A stretch of 64,000 nucleotides of DNA from Histomonas meleagridis (taxonomy: Eukaryota; Parabasalia; Tritrichomonadida; Dientamoebidae): positions 806,001 through 870,000 of the forward strand of contig WSYJ01000113.1 of the NCBI GenBank assembly GCA_020186115.1, read 5' to 3'. Of the stretch, positions 12,101 through 20,640 are shown one piece after another; within the stretch, counting starts at the first letter, position 1, and every line of letters begins with the position of its first letter. Below the pieces are notes generated by a model. It searched no databases and was not told where the DNA came from. It saw only the letters and a list, made by a program, of their open reading frames with translations. Position numbers and translations under genes: made by a program.

Positions 12101-12233
12101 GAAGTTCTCCCCGCCAAGAATGCCAGACGTGCGCCCGGAGGAGGGAGAGATGTGGATAGAGAACATAGAGAAGTGTATAGAGAAGGCAAAGAACCCCGAG
12201 ATACAGCCAATAGAAGCGATACCCTGGTTCTAG
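3159..12233 (+). CDS. TRA1: TRRAP/Tra1-family PIKK pseudokinase
   Basis: The 3024-residue intronless product resembles TRRAP/Tra1, the activator-binding scaffold shared by SAGA and NuA4-type acetyltransferase complexes. Roughly residues 1-2150 are HEAT-like helices. A FAT-like region follows (about 2200-2620), then a PI3K-like domain (about 2690-2980) and a FATC-like end. Evidence for Tra1 over TOR/ATM: the RRRSFTIFPSQFF segment matches Tra1's RKR...VP region; no catalytic HRD/DFG pair is visible; and the stretch AKSFSVSCLLHHFFNGKYPS parallels Tra1's SF..YVL.L..RHPSR, later followed by FR...N...MG..GEG. It ends PWF, like yeast Tra1, whose terminal phenylalanine is functionally important. At 3024 residues it is shorter than the usual ~3700-3800. 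A GCN5 gene also lies in this window, consistent with a SAGA-like complex. Confidence 0.8.
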   Translation: MQEVAQVLNNENENIIIDLIHFLHKNHAEIQNMENIQRLVEFSQHLFSSINLYQESISQKQWVHLLEISYLFALSLCPLGAKFLPIETCDTTTGFTFMTTLMIISKKKPQRGLFQIVRPYYHQALECIKKGFSSKGYYVRTPLYYYFLIPSMLKQKDAIYDPNDIHEFFEIIHGLDPNDINHDLVVFGSGVLKIFITSHNFTPKMKQIFDVFFHLTQNKPNIFLSHFFYFWAYFIKYSINVFTNDVILGQIDTVTKLMIQICPMKYHELNRNYKWTTLIYFYDFMLKDQFKDHIIFQERILSLICNGIHNVSNIEGSFKMADAIKYLSRIYIEQINQKTWLFDRLFNCVNQLVLRLRHEAKKVVGIKFNNSVLKCKLVKQKVTFSEQKNDLNECSLDSMIYSLYPLYLFNDLNDAFKYFDQYYHIVEMIRSHINIYALIHIQTTQVLSRIDKTSCEKLHGMYLLELFHTWSKFLLTLSFAHCVSLTFQDYEIDKCSIFPNEYRRFYKNIEKQLYFPTLFSNLFESFSVIPVEYFPEIAYDIATQMFKALKKGRLTILFLSHFYDFQFNIDAQNYNKCFFTHLLGKMFEIAVENLSMFNSQSNRDANLIHSWVLITIRFGLMNPSNNTNFVLYIFLRTYRHVFSTVLLVNIKTVSHQSLALKTISIFLEELKKSSNEQVVDTPKKKSSNNQRKAIFFDDIQDNAKFESLDTILTLYIEKPKFIKFKYLVPFLDEAFKSKIPNLVSKAATIFLTKFKVEKAKKYISQSETYCSLFNSFFDTLPQIDSNISHEILRILPVYSTLFLSKPQRFFSSLKSIKIKELGFDMDLVLREILFHLDYNESNISYVFNLIQICFEVVLENLICSPHEYKKVLMHLIKIFCFCWCFDNLKPQISNYSNYLISKFGDAFVIGRSNTFIMCLFYEAGSNRSHISQVANSLSKKFFKYIQNKPINEELMNKTVKQLLSSLKNSSSLFSMLCGLSMFVQYFPKYIRLDHICSFLIQTIDEQANDKTFGKILNSLLKKFLLISDDETKKEFVQMAFDITCPLSIVVRLILMKRAKKLRIPLQYNSFNEIEQCSSPYLYLQRLSFVFLCDLKTPFKMTPEIKNKIDEIFTTNHSQMSIEKLLRLLCFILTILKTPEIFHMFQSSDGILKLLCNSLYMRYSPIILITKKCFETLQKFSKVYDFYGQYVDNICECINIDHLQKSFHNFQNIENQIVICYRLISFFPDNKRLIDLIHIIIDAFKDYTEKPINEQMKYLSIFIQMLKIFSIQEFINIPIIKHHLLHDITNESKSPLKFYIDKIIELFNDSLICFNSISQKYINKFLIIFPDETIIILLEHENSLNSLRFLKNLIINDNTNTFYNSFIGYLDRIESYTLIKPSIFKLTKQITKLKRFNQQENLLMILLKHFNILLERVSNKPEYNSYDINLLTDLSLTLINMMNEFTNLELIIQFSNLFINPYFIRTNVQTLFIEKIFKNISTDLLHQLLQFIENNIETISPFLLNLLLPNIVKYSDQNIQKYILDLIINWLPQYQQHLLTFIHTIYKLIVRIQPSAFSLAIISDLLKTTITNSNTELIIYSLKIIIFLASNDLLPNDLYYLVFLQLLQSSHFLESPYLEYFMKFLKCRIDLFDDMPQKYIEPFLSNIQRMFYILTDLKKMLYPSTSIFVTVPSLQNYLPFSLINSVSIFLESKINSGINQSEEKEIMETFVCALNFCKNVTNLTDKELNAFAFICFHYIEIQSLNKMKEDFLDSFYHILIHNNIQTFPRNLLNLITIIDLNSFGLICCSAKIDTNIFLTEYIELFDKLLKCIESASPIMYSVILFDVFISSIMEYPNLSTQIKNSLTKTFTELIHKYSRSIPTLKPYLSSLIIIIAKSIMKQQNYTDFHQYIYLLNSIADDSEIITNFLFEYIEFISFESQYSYVENIILNIENNKKSINLFLKKIPFFYSSDKILLNTKKLITDNLIRFLIIDETINFDKIISVIKDYKPEIGSDLIDKYYFQIYLIQAYRTKDSTILIYLDKVISIIPKDNEKKIEFLFENITIKMWEDEFLPIIIAILSPKYKIWKPLFALSHSLISISDDLISITFNLMINQQNEFLFLKLLENLLKQENKSKLTKIISGLIKTFYLAQIKIPYKLAEKAIKISGNFHLLEFFSTIESVPMNKFLLPHEANDFIYSIYRPFLTKRQLSCVLMTFLGQYEAAKSIYLNEDNQNSFMESMAKVNNYLLVENDSIEAILMPLNQIDRNDSIYLSLIEATNAFKNNDTERLQILLQNIENSNLIMAINKNNLSIYQKEKITIIQAMVNILNGNPVANNTVCCINHSFSSVLFKFKQYIHNMINQHEFIIENDSNAFLLLMPSMRTQFRRVAGCTTRGMIALSKEHIDEYFQKISQKITNNQMKLSDWFKFAAVSFNVYLAQPSKDTFKTSFGAYSRLFSFGLQLPQYMINEAAARVITMIRFALYKSNETYIEIIKNLSSIFSLENGAIWTFWLQQIVELARAPWFYDMTKHLFQQMAYRSLMYSRKDKNEFLEKSLIKYLYEHPSQQISMMNICENFMNSLFNEVDFNSKKTQTKLYNFVQEILKMKNSSINKINDLITIRQKLPENMFERSLNQLTYSQIELIGDFQTFATTIKSMDTNSIIKYIQEMTNSKQSLIEIQQNISEKTQKTNQNLPFIFPLRLEYQSQISILQIIDDFEVLSPDIIIFKMVTTNQSWPYYMVQKANGINGFHKSLITLGNSLYLFKLMFQQSYNTRRRSFTIFPSQFFEIGTSFIFTPLTSHPTTFEDLFTRSIMITSDEWLNKYVITKDIGNNKKKSIVTNEGRQSISMFPTHILKQAMLAKVTKSEYFAVLPILAKSFSVSCLLHHFFNGKYPSMLHHICCFSTAIVPLIHSDFDKGTITSIEKRNSSSFRLAKNHLEAMGIYGEGEFVLTFAAVSELFIKNIESVQSYLEAMIGDEDVDVMRDEELLRSRREKLEKRIVKFSPPRMPDVRPEEGEMWIENIEKCIEKAKNPEIQPIEAIPWF

Positions 12234-12991
12234 ACATTACTGTTTGAAGATTTATAAATAAAAAAAAAATAAAATGTGAAAAATGTTTCTTTTGCTTTGA
12301 GTTGAGAAGAAGTATCAATTATGTGTTCGTTTTGTTGAAAATGATTTCAATTAATATTTAAATGCAAAAGTTCAGCGATTTCTTATTTCACGGGTAAATA
12401 TTCTGTTTACAATTGAAGCTATCAATCGCAATATTTATTTTAATAATTTATTATTTCAAAACAATATTTGGAAATTATTCAAATTACATCATATAGCACT
12501 TGTTTGTACATCTTTAAAAGGTCATATTACACTAAAATAGTTAAATTACTTGAAAATTGTAAAAAAAAATTTTTAAAGCACTTAATGAAGCATCTAAAAG
12601 ATGTAACATAAACATGGTTAAATTGTTACTTGAACAACAAAGAATTGATACTCCACCGTTAAACATGAACTCGCTTCCATCAAAAATACACAGAAAACAT
12701 TATTTCTTATGCAATGCATGCGGAGTCCTTCCCCCAATGCATATATCCTAAGTTGTTTCTAAGGTTATATGGTGACTTTGGCCAACAATCATTTTCAGAT
12801 GACGGGTAATTCCATGTTTTTTTGTTCATAATGTAAATATTTAGTTATTTGATTTGCCTGGTTTAACCTTTACCTATAGATTAGAAGCTCGAATTTTTAT
12901 AAGCTGTTCATTTTCAAAATTCTTTTTTTAACGTTAAAATTTTTGAATTTAGTTTTATTTAAAAGTGCACTTGAGGCAAAAATAGTATATT
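12234..12991. other. intergenic region with two decayed ankyrin modules
   Basis: Between the TRRAP-like and BspA-like genes. Positions about 12450-12680 read in plus-strand fragments as ankyrin modules: ALVCTSLKGHITLK, then KLLEN, and further on NEASKRCNINMVKLLLEQQ followed by RIDTPPLN. The frame is broken several times. The first module is preceded by the AT-rich spacer element ATATTTGGAAATTATT seen at other ankyrin loci in this window. From about 12690 to 12990 I recognise nothing beyond the leader of the next gene. Confidence 0.55.
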
Positions 12992-15900
12992 ATGATTTGG
13001 TGCCTTTATTTCACAATATTTCTATCTCACTCAAAGGAAACTTTTATTGAAAGTAATAGTACATTAATTATTTACAGTAATAGTGAGTTTACACAAGAGT
13101 ATCAAAATCTTACAAAACATGTTTTAATTAATGGTGAAGTTAACACAATACCTCAAAGGGAATTTCTTTTGTGGACCAATCTTATTTCAGCAAGCATCGG
13201 CAATTCCGTAAAAACAATTGAGCAAAATGCCTTTAATTCATGTAAATCTCTTGTAACAGTTACTCTTGGAGAAAACTTAGAAATAATTCAATCCGGTTCG
13301 TTTTATTTTTGTGTGTCATTAAAAAGTATTATCATTCCAAATTCCATCACATCAATCAGTAATTCCTTATTTTTTGCGACTCAGTTAAAAAAAATCACAT
13401 TGCCAAATTTAGTCACATCAATTGGTTCTTATGCATTTTGTGATTGCACACATTTAGAAACAGTTATATTTTCTGAAAATACTAAAGAAATTGGCGCAAG
13501 CGCATTTAAATCTTGCCACGCATTAAAAGACATTATAATTCCTAATTCTGTAACATCAATTGGCAATGAAACATTTTATATGTGTCATAAATTAAAAACA
13601 GTTAAATTCAGCGAAAATCTTGAAACAATTGGCACTGGCTTATTTGATTATTGCAATTCATTGAATGATATTATAATACCAAATTCATTAACTTCAATTG
13701 GAAGATTTATGTTTCGTGGTTGTTCAGCATTAAACAATATTACACTTCCAAATTCAATAACAATAATTGAAAATTCTGCTTTTTATTCTTGTCCAAGTTT
13801 GGTAAATATAATAATTCCTGATTCCGTAATTACTATTGAAGACTCTGTATTTTTTTGGTGTACAAATTTGAAAAGTATAATAATTCCAAATTCAGTTACG
13901 TCAATTGGACAATACGCATTTTCTTTATGTTCTTCTTTAGAAAGTATAATAATTCCAAACAAAATTAACGAAATTAGTAACTCCTTATTTAGTCAATGCT
14001 CTTCATTAACAAATATCACAATTCCAGATTTAGTTACTTCGATTGGAATGATTGCATTTTCTTATTGCACGAAATTAGAAACAGTTATTTTTATGGGAAA
14101 TAATATTAAAACATTTAATTATGAATCATTTGAATATTGTGAATCATTATTCAATATAACAATTCCGAACTCAGTTACTTCGATTGGTGATGAAGTGTTT
14201 TTAGAATGTTCAAATTTAGAAAATATTTTTTTGGGTGAAAATGTTATAACAATTGGAAAAAACGCATTTAAATCTTGTATAAGTTTGAGAAATATTTCTT
14301 TCTCAAATACAATTATGATAGGAAGTGGATGCTTTATGCATTGTAAAAATCTTAAATCTATTCATTTACCGAAAATAGAAAATTGTTCAAATAATTGTTT
14401 TACTGAATGTATTTCTTTAGAGAAAATTGATTTACCTTCAATTAAAAATATTGGAAATTCTTCATTTTCATGTTGTTGTATTATAAATAAAATTGATTTC
14501 CCAAATGTTATATTCGTTGATGATTTAGCATTTACTAATTGTTTTTCTTTAACTTTCGTTAATTTACCAAAAGTTAAAAAAATCGGAAATAGAATATTCG
14601 AAAAATGTATTTATTTAGTCGAATGTATATTTCCAGATTTAACTGAAGCTGGTGATTACGTATTTTCTTCATGTGCATCAATTACAACATTTAAAGCGCC
14701 AAAATTAACAATTTGTGGAAAATATTTATTTCAAGAACAAAAAGTAATCGAAAATTTCGAAATGGGAAGTTTAGAAAATGCATCTGATTACTTATTTTCA
14801 AATCAGATAATTTATACAATAAAAATTCCAAATTGTAAAGAGTTTGGAATTTCATGTTTCGAAAATTCAAGTTTTAGAATCAATTATGCAAAAAATGTAG
14901 TACAATTTAATGTTACGAAAGTTGGCGATAAATGTTTTTATAATTTTGATAACACAGAAACAATTGTTTTCCCATATTTACAAATCATTGGAATTTCTTC
15001 ATTTTCTAACAGTAAAATTAAATGTGATTTTCCTTCGTTAATAACTTGTAATGATTTTGCATTTCAAAATTCTCAAATTACCAAATTCATAGCACCAAAA
15101 TTGAAATTTATTGGAAAAAATGTGTTTACAGGTACAAATTTACAAAGTTTTATTGCAAATAATTTGATTGAAATTGGTGACGGTTGTTTCAAAAATCAAA
15201 ATGAACTTCAAAAATTAAATATTGAAAATGTCGAAAAACTTGGAAACGAATGTTTTATGAATTCATCACTTAAAGTAATTAATTTTTCAAAGTTAAATCA
15301 TATTGGATCAAAATGTTTTTCATATTGTAAAGATATCGAATATTTCGATTGTAGTAATCTCATTATTGAAATTGGTTCGAATGCATTTCAGTCATGTGAA
15401 AACATTAAATCGATTTCTATTCCAAATTTAATAAAAGTTAATGCAAATACATTTGATAATTGTCATAAGTTACAAAATGTTTATTTGCCAAAATTACAAA
15501 TTATTGGCGATAATTCATTTAGTAATTGTATATCATTAACTAATATATCATTTAATGAAGTTTCATTAATTGGAATTTCTTCTTTTGAAAATTGTAATAA
15601 TTTACAAAATATTAATTTACCAAATTTAAATGAAATTGAAGAAAATTCATTTAAAAATTGCGTTTCATTAAATAATGTTTCATTTCCCAATGTTTCAATA
15701 ATTAAAGATTCAGTTTTCGAAAATTGTATAAATTTGGAAATAATTAATCTGAATAATGTTAAAGAAATTGGTTCAAAATGTTTTTCTAATTGTTCCAAGT
15801 TAAAACAAATTTCATTAGAAAACGTTATGACAATTGAATCGTTTACATTTTCAAATTGTGTTTCACTCGAAACGATCGAATTGAAAAAATTGGAAACGAT

Positions 15901-16486
15901 CAAAACCAATTCATTCGAGAATTGTAAATCACTCAAAATTATGATTTTCGAAAATTTGCTCAAAATCGAAGGAGATTCTAACTTTAAAGGCTGTTCTTCA
16001 CTAACATTTATTCACGCGCCTTTATTGCATACAGTGCCACCAGACTCCAAGCATATTTTTGAAAATTGTTCATCATTATCAATTGTATCATTTCCAGATC
16101 AGCCACCTAATTTTGATTCCAAAGTTTTTGAAAACACAAATCGAGACAAAATTCACAAAAAAGGACATTTTGTATATGACATTACATTGTGTTTACCATT
16201 TGTTAAAAACTATGAAAATTATAACGTTAATGATACGGAAGAATGGAATCAAATTCTTGCAGTTAAACCCGAAAATTATTTCGACGTTTGTAAATATACT
16301 AAAGATTCAAAATCGAATCAAAAAGGTTTGATTATTGGCGTAACTATTGGCGGAGTCGCATTGGTCGCAATAATTGTCGTTGTCTCTGTGCTGTTGTACA
16401 AGAAAAATATAAAGAACAGAAGACTGAGAAATGAAATTGATGAACACATTTTACTTACTTCGGCTGTTGTAAACGATTTCGGATAA
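12992..16486 (+). CDS. BspA-like leucine-rich-repeat surface protein, single-pass membrane
   Basis: 1164 residues. A short hydrophobic signal-like N-terminus (MIWCLYFTIFLSHS) precedes about 40 LRR_5/TpLRR units of 22-24 residues with the core IxIPNSVTSIGxxAFxxCxSL, running from about residue 60 to 1060. Next comes a cysteine-bearing spacer, a single transmembrane helix (about 1112-1134, GVTIGGVALVAIIVVVSVLL) with a basic stop-transfer KKNIKNRR, and a tail of about 25 residues. The tail contains DEHILL, which fits an acidic dileucine sorting signal. The N-terminal repeats are close to the bacterial BspA consensus and the later ones are diverged (NLxxIGxxCFxxC). In trichomonads such proteins are a large family tied to adhesion and the cell surface; ligand and role here are unknown. 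The ATG at 12992 is the first in frame. Confidence 0.92.
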   Translation: MIWCLYFTIFLSHSKETFIESNSTLIIYSNSEFTQEYQNLTKHVLINGEVNTIPQREFLLWTNLISASIGNSVKTIEQNAFNSCKSLVTVTLGENLEIIQSGSFYFCVSLKSIIIPNSITSISNSLFFATQLKKITLPNLVTSIGSYAFCDCTHLETVIFSENTKEIGASAFKSCHALKDIIIPNSVTSIGNETFYMCHKLKTVKFSENLETIGTGLFDYCNSLNDIIIPNSLTSIGRFMFRGCSALNNITLPNSITIIENSAFYSCPSLVNIIIPDSVITIEDSVFFWCTNLKSIIIPNSVTSIGQYAFSLCSSLESIIIPNKINEISNSLFSQCSSLTNITIPDLVTSIGMIAFSYCTKLETVIFMGNNIKTFNYESFEYCESLFNITIPNSVTSIGDEVFLECSNLENIFLGENVITIGKNAFKSCISLRNISFSNTIMIGSGCFMHCKNLKSIHLPKIENCSNNCFTECISLEKIDLPSIKNIGNSSFSCCCIINKIDFPNVIFVDDLAFTNCFSLTFVNLPKVKKIGNRIFEKCIYLVECIFPDLTEAGDYVFSSCASITTFKAPKLTICGKYLFQEQKVIENFEMGSLENASDYLFSNQIIYTIKIPNCKEFGISCFENSSFRINYAKNVVQFNVTKVGDKCFYNFDNTETIVFPYLQIIGISSFSNSKIKCDFPSLITCNDFAFQNSQITKFIAPKLKFIGKNVFTGTNLQSFIANNLIEIGDGCFKNQNELQKLNIENVEKLGNECFMNSSLKVINFSKLNHIGSKCFSYCKDIEYFDCSNLIIEIGSNAFQSCENIKSISIPNLIKVNANTFDNCHKLQNVYLPKLQIIGDNSFSNCISLTNISFNEVSLIGISSFENCNNLQNINLPNLNEIEENSFKNCVSLNNVSFPNVSIIKDSVFENCINLEIINLNNVKEIGSKCFSNCSKLKQISLENVMTIESFTFSNCVSLETIELKKLETIKTNSFENCKSLKIMIFENLLKIEGDSNFKGCSSLTFIHAPLLHTVPPDSKHIFENCSSLSIVSFPDQPPNFDSKVFENTNRDKIHKKGHFVYDITLCLPFVKNYENYNVNDTEEWNQILAVKPENYFDVCKYTKDSKSNQKGLIIGVTIGGVALVAIIVVVSVLLYKKNIKNRRLRNEIDEHILLTSAVVNDFG

Positions 16487-16994
16487 ATTCATGTGAATAT
16501 ATTAATAAATGTATTCATCAATTCAAAAAAACCCAAAATTTTTGTTTCAATGAAATGTTATAAATTTGTAATCATTCTGATAAATAAAAAAAGAAAAATT
16601 TAATCATTTTAAAGAGGAAAAGAAATTTGTAATTTCTTTTCACAATAAACAATGATTAACAAAAACAGAAAAATATTTTATTACCACATTTCAACATTTT
16701 TTATTATTACTCAAATCCATTGTCCTCTTCTTCCGTTATCAATTTAATAAATTAAATTCATTGTTCACTTCTTCGTGATTTCCTCCCGTAGTTGATGCAA
16801 GTGATCAGTATAAGAAGTTCATTACTTAGTATTATCGTTATATAACGATAATAATTTTTTTCAAAAGTCTTACAAAAACAAAAAGCACAATACTAAACAT
16901 CAAAGTTGGAAAATAACGAGGTGGCTTTGAACTAACCATACTAAAAATGACTCACATTTAGAACATACCACACCCCATTATTTATTTATCTTAA
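16487..16994. other. intergenic region between BspA genes, with a palindrome
   Basis: About 500 bp of AT-rich DNA between two convergent BspA-like 3' ends. It contains a perfect 24-nt palindrome at 16830-16853 (half-site TATTATCGTTAT and its complement). No coding potential seen. Confidence 0.5.
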
Positions 16995-18210
16995 TTACAT
17001 TTGCTCAATGAATTTCTCTTCTTTGAAGTAATCTGCAAATGGATCTTCTTCAATGTATGAGATTGATATTCCTGTTGTAAATGTGTTTGTGGTTTGGTTA
17101 TTATCATTTTGTTGTTCTGAAATTTCATTTTCATCAATTTCTTCTTTTTTATTTTTAATTCGAATCAATAATATAATAAGCAATAAAATTATAATAACAA
17201 CAACAATAACGCAAACGATTATTATGATAATTGTTGTTTTATTATCATTTGTTTGAATTTCATTATTATAAATAAATGTAAAGAAATTCGAATAATAATT
17301 GTAATATGTTGAATAAATAATAACTGTGTAATCATAATATATAAATTCTGTTTCAATATAAATACACGATGAATTAATTGTAATTAATGCAATTGTCTTT
17401 GTTTGCGTTTCATAATAAGTAAATGAATATGCAATTGTCAATGTATACGTTAATGCATATGAAAATGTTAAATCGCTTTGAAATGATTCAGTAAATGTAT
17501 TACTAAAATGAATGTATGTAATTGAGAATATGTATTTGACTTAGTATCTGTATTACTTCGACTGAATGTATGTGATGCTGAAAATGAAAGTGTTGGAATT
17601 GGTTTGCAGTTTCCTTCTGTATATGATTTGATAACATTTAATATCCCAAAGTTACTTTTGATATATGTTGGATATGTTATAACTGTTGTTGTAACATTAG
17701 AAAATGCATTTACTCCAATACTTGGTTCGTTAGTTCCATAATAATAAATACATTCAAGTGCATAACAATTACCAAATGCTGTTTCTCCAATTTCCGTTAT
17801 TCCATTTCCAAGTGTTAATATCATTAAATTAAAACACAATGAAAATGCTAAACCACCAATCGTTGTAACTAAATTTGGAATTGTAATGTTTTTGATTGAT
17901 GAACATGATGAAAATGCTCCACTACCAATCGTTGCAACATTTTCTCCAAAAATAATCCTTTCTAAATGTGAACATGACGATAAAACATAATTCTTAATAT
18001 CTGATAGAGAATTACCAAAATTAACTGAATTAACTGATGGCCATCCTGAAAATGCATTAATTGGAATGAAATAAATTCCTTCACCGATATTTATAAATTT
18101 CGTGTTGTCTTTATATCGTTCAATTTCACTAAAATCATTTGAGTTTGTTATCGTTAATGTTGAAGTTATAAAATTATAATCAATCCAAATTTTATCAATA
18201 AGTATAATTG
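16995..18210 (-). pseudogene. broken BspA-like LRR membrane protein gene
   Basis: Read on the minus strand, an open frame from about 18210 to 17468 encodes an N-terminal segment, LRR_5 repeats (ENVATIGSGAFSSCSS, NITIPNLVTTIGGLAFSLC, NGITEIGETAFGNC) and the start of a Ser/Thr linker, but contains no ATG at its 5' end. A TAA lies just upstream, near 18217. The frame then ends at 17468. The linker continues in another frame (TFTESFQSDLTFSYALTYTL), followed by an extracellular stalk, a transmembrane helix (IIIIVCVIVVVIIILLLIIL) and an acidic tail (IEEDPFADYFKEEKF) ending at 16995. A single indel around 17500-17530 therefore splits it. The lost start plus the frameshift make this a probable pseudogene; an assembly error would explain the shift but not the missing ATG. 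Confidence 0.75.
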
Positions 18211-18968
18211 AAAAGATTTATGAAAAATACAACAGAAATTAAAACATTTTTATGTTTTTTCTTTTCGTTTGTTTTCAATTTGTTAATTAAAAATTAAATT
18301 TCAGAAAATAAAAAAAAAAAAAACCAAAATTAAAAAGTATATTAGAGCTTGAACATTTTCGTTGAATTTGAACATTTTCCTTGTGAAACTACTATTCGTT
18401 AAAAATGATAAATGTGCTTTTAATGAAAAATGATTAAACACTAAAGAAAAGAATTGGAAATAATGTTTAACATATGAAATCGGTAATTCTAACAAAGGGG
18501 AATGACACTGATATTAAATGGATTCGATTCATTACCTTTTAGCATAATAAAATTTGTGACTTTGATGGATACGTTCTTTTTATTAAGGCATGAGAACGTA
18601 AAGTATGTGTTCCATTTGGATTTTAAAGTAAGGCAAGGGGAGCGTTTGAGGGTTTGAGAAATAGATAATTGATCACTAAAAATCTTTTAGCCTAAGTTTT
18701 TTGGTGAGGTTTGTAATAAGCAAAAGCAAGAAGAAATAACATTCGTTCGAAAACTTGCTAGCAAGCAGTCAAAAACGATACAGAGAAAAGGCGATATAAC
18801 TTTTTGAATAATAACGATAGAATCCTTCGCAATAAAATTTACAAAAAGTGGCTACGGTTGTTTGCTGACATTGAACGACAGGGCTTTCAAAAATTGATAG
18901 TATAAACGGTCGGAAGGTTTGTTTTTAAGCAAAACGCGTTAATTTAAGAATTTGCAAAAACGAATTAA
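18211..18968. other. intergenic region, mostly featureless
   Basis: Holds the upstream flank of the broken BspA gene and the promoter of the PAP2-like gene. A 64-codon minus-strand frame at 18301-18495 is low-complexity and not convincing. Around 18800-18900 the plus strand reads NRILRNKIYKKWLRLFADIE in one frame. This looks like a decayed coding fragment, but I cannot assign it to a family. Confidence 0.35.
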
Positions 18969-19958
18969 ATGACGAATCATTTTTTCTCATCAGAATACTT
19001 CATAAGTGCAGTGTCAGATAGCCCTTTTGATCGTTGTTATTATAAGAAAAACGAATTTTCCCAAATTTTATGCGAAACATTTCGACGTATTTTTCATTTT
19101 GATTGTTTATCAACTATTTCTCTTCAAGTTTTGATGATCTTCCCATTACTCTTTACGCTTTATGGATTTGGTATGCAACAGAGGCTTCGAAATTTCTATG
19201 ACAAAACTCGCTTATTATTCATTGAATTTCTTCTCACACTTTCTTTTGGTGCAATTCTTAATCACATCATTACCATGTGGATGAGAGAGCCATACCCCTG
19301 TCTTAAATGGAAAAACGGGCATTCAGAAGAAATTAAAAATTCGTTCCGTACACCAAACAATGATATGTTCATAATTACATATATATCCTTTATCTTCACA
19401 CAAGTTGATCTCGGTAACAAATGGATCCGTTATTTTATCTCACTTTTAATTATATTGTCAAATTGTATATGTTCTATATTTCAAGGATTTTCTTCGATAT
19501 CACAAGTTCTTATAACACTTTCATTAACCCTTTGGATAGTCACTTTCTTCCGCTTCATCCCGCCAATTGGAGTTATCATTTTTTCTTGCATCAGCATCAT
19601 CGGCGGTTTTATCGTTTTTGGATTGAATTACGCTGAATTTGGATGGGACTCAGTCGTACGTAGTTCTCTCGAAATGCTTATTAGAGGACTTACTCTTATC
19701 ACTGCATCGTTATATCTCCTTATAAGATATAAAATGTCAAGGAAGACATTTTCATTGTTTAAAGTTTCTTGGATGAAAACAGAAGACGATGAAAGTAGTG
19801 ACGATGCATATATTCCGAGTATGACAAGAAAAGATGATGATTTGGAATTCGCGCCAATCCTTAAGTTTGACCTATTGGATAGTTCTATAGCTTTTTTCAT
19901 TTATTTGATTGGAAACTTTGGTTTAGTATATGATAAAATGTATCGATTCTTCGAATAA
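18969..19958 (+). CDS. multi-pass membrane protein, degenerate PAP2-phosphatase-like
   Basis: 329 residues with about seven hydrophobic segments, the first near residues 50-70 and the last near 308-325. The layout suggests the PAP2/glucose-6-phosphatase superfamily. MWMREPYPC sits where the K-x6-RP motif is expected, SFRTPNNDMFIITY where PSGH lies, and GFSSISQVLITL where SR-x5-H-x3-D lies. The catalytic histidines are missing from the last two, so phosphatase activity is doubtful. A hydrophilic acidic loop (EDDESSDDAY) precedes the last membrane segment. The ATG at 18969 is the first in frame. It may be an inactive lipid-phosphate-binding membrane protein or another polytopic family; the family call is only tentative, though the coding call is firm. 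Confidence 0.6.
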   Translation: MTNHFFSSEYFISAVSDSPFDRCYYKKNEFSQILCETFRRIFHFDCLSTISLQVLMIFPLLFTLYGFGMQQRLRNFYDKTRLLFIEFLLTLSFGAILNHIITMWMREPYPCLKWKNGHSEEIKNSFRTPNNDMFIITYISFIFTQVDLGNKWIRYFISLLIILSNCICSIFQGFSSISQVLITLSLTLWIVTFFRFIPPIGVIIFSCISIIGGFIVFGLNYAEFGWDSVVRSSLEMLIRGLTLITASLYLLIRYKMSRKTFSLFKVSWMKTEDDESSDDAYIPSMTRKDDDLEFAPILKFDLLDSSIAFFIYLIGNFGLVYDKMYRFFE

Positions 19959-20640
19959 GATTTAAATTTTTAGTAATTTTAATAAACGCTTTATACGATT
20001 ACACTTTTTTTTAATATGTTATCCAAATTACACCAGTTTTTAAGGGTCTCGTCGTACCGTACGATCAAAATCAATTTTTTCAATACTTCCGAAAAAAACA
20101 TGTTTTCATGTTTCATATTTCTTCTGATGTTGAAAAAAATCATTTGCTTATAATTCCTTTCAGACTGACTAGATCAAAACAAAAACACAATTGCAGCAAT
20201 AAAACGACGGTTTTCGATCGGAATAAACGTACATTAAGCAAAACAAAAATATACACCAGCTCATTCATTCGTTTTAGCAATAATGAACATTACAATGAGA
20301 AACAACCCAATACGAAAATGATAAATTACGAACACAAATTCGATTTTTTGTGAAAGATATTCAAGGATCCTAAATAAACCTGAATTAATAGGAAAAGTTT
20401 TTTGTCCTTTGAAACACCAATTGTTTAGTTAATGCTGGGATGTTTCATTCACATTTTATGTTTAACTTTGAAATCTGATGCGTATGCTTGTTTTTATTTA
20501 TAAAATTAAATGAACCTAAAATATTTTTTATTTAAGGTTTCATTTCTGTTAACAGGATAAATTGTACAAAATATGTACATCAAAAATGTCGTTGGAGAAT
20601 TAGAACGCCAAACACTAGAATTATTGATCTGCCTCGTATT
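19959..20640. other. intergenic region downstream of PAP2-like gene
   Basis: AT-rich. An 81-codon plus-strand frame at 20108-20353 (starts ATG, lysine/asparagine-rich) resembles nothing known and lacks domain features, so I do not call it. The frame at 20506-20697 on the minus strand runs into the Rab-derived fragment. No RNA gene seen. Confidence 0.4.

Noticed and set aside
20108-20353. 81-codon ORF on the plus strand
   Set aside because: No domain, lysine/asparagine-rich composition as expected from AT-rich spacer.
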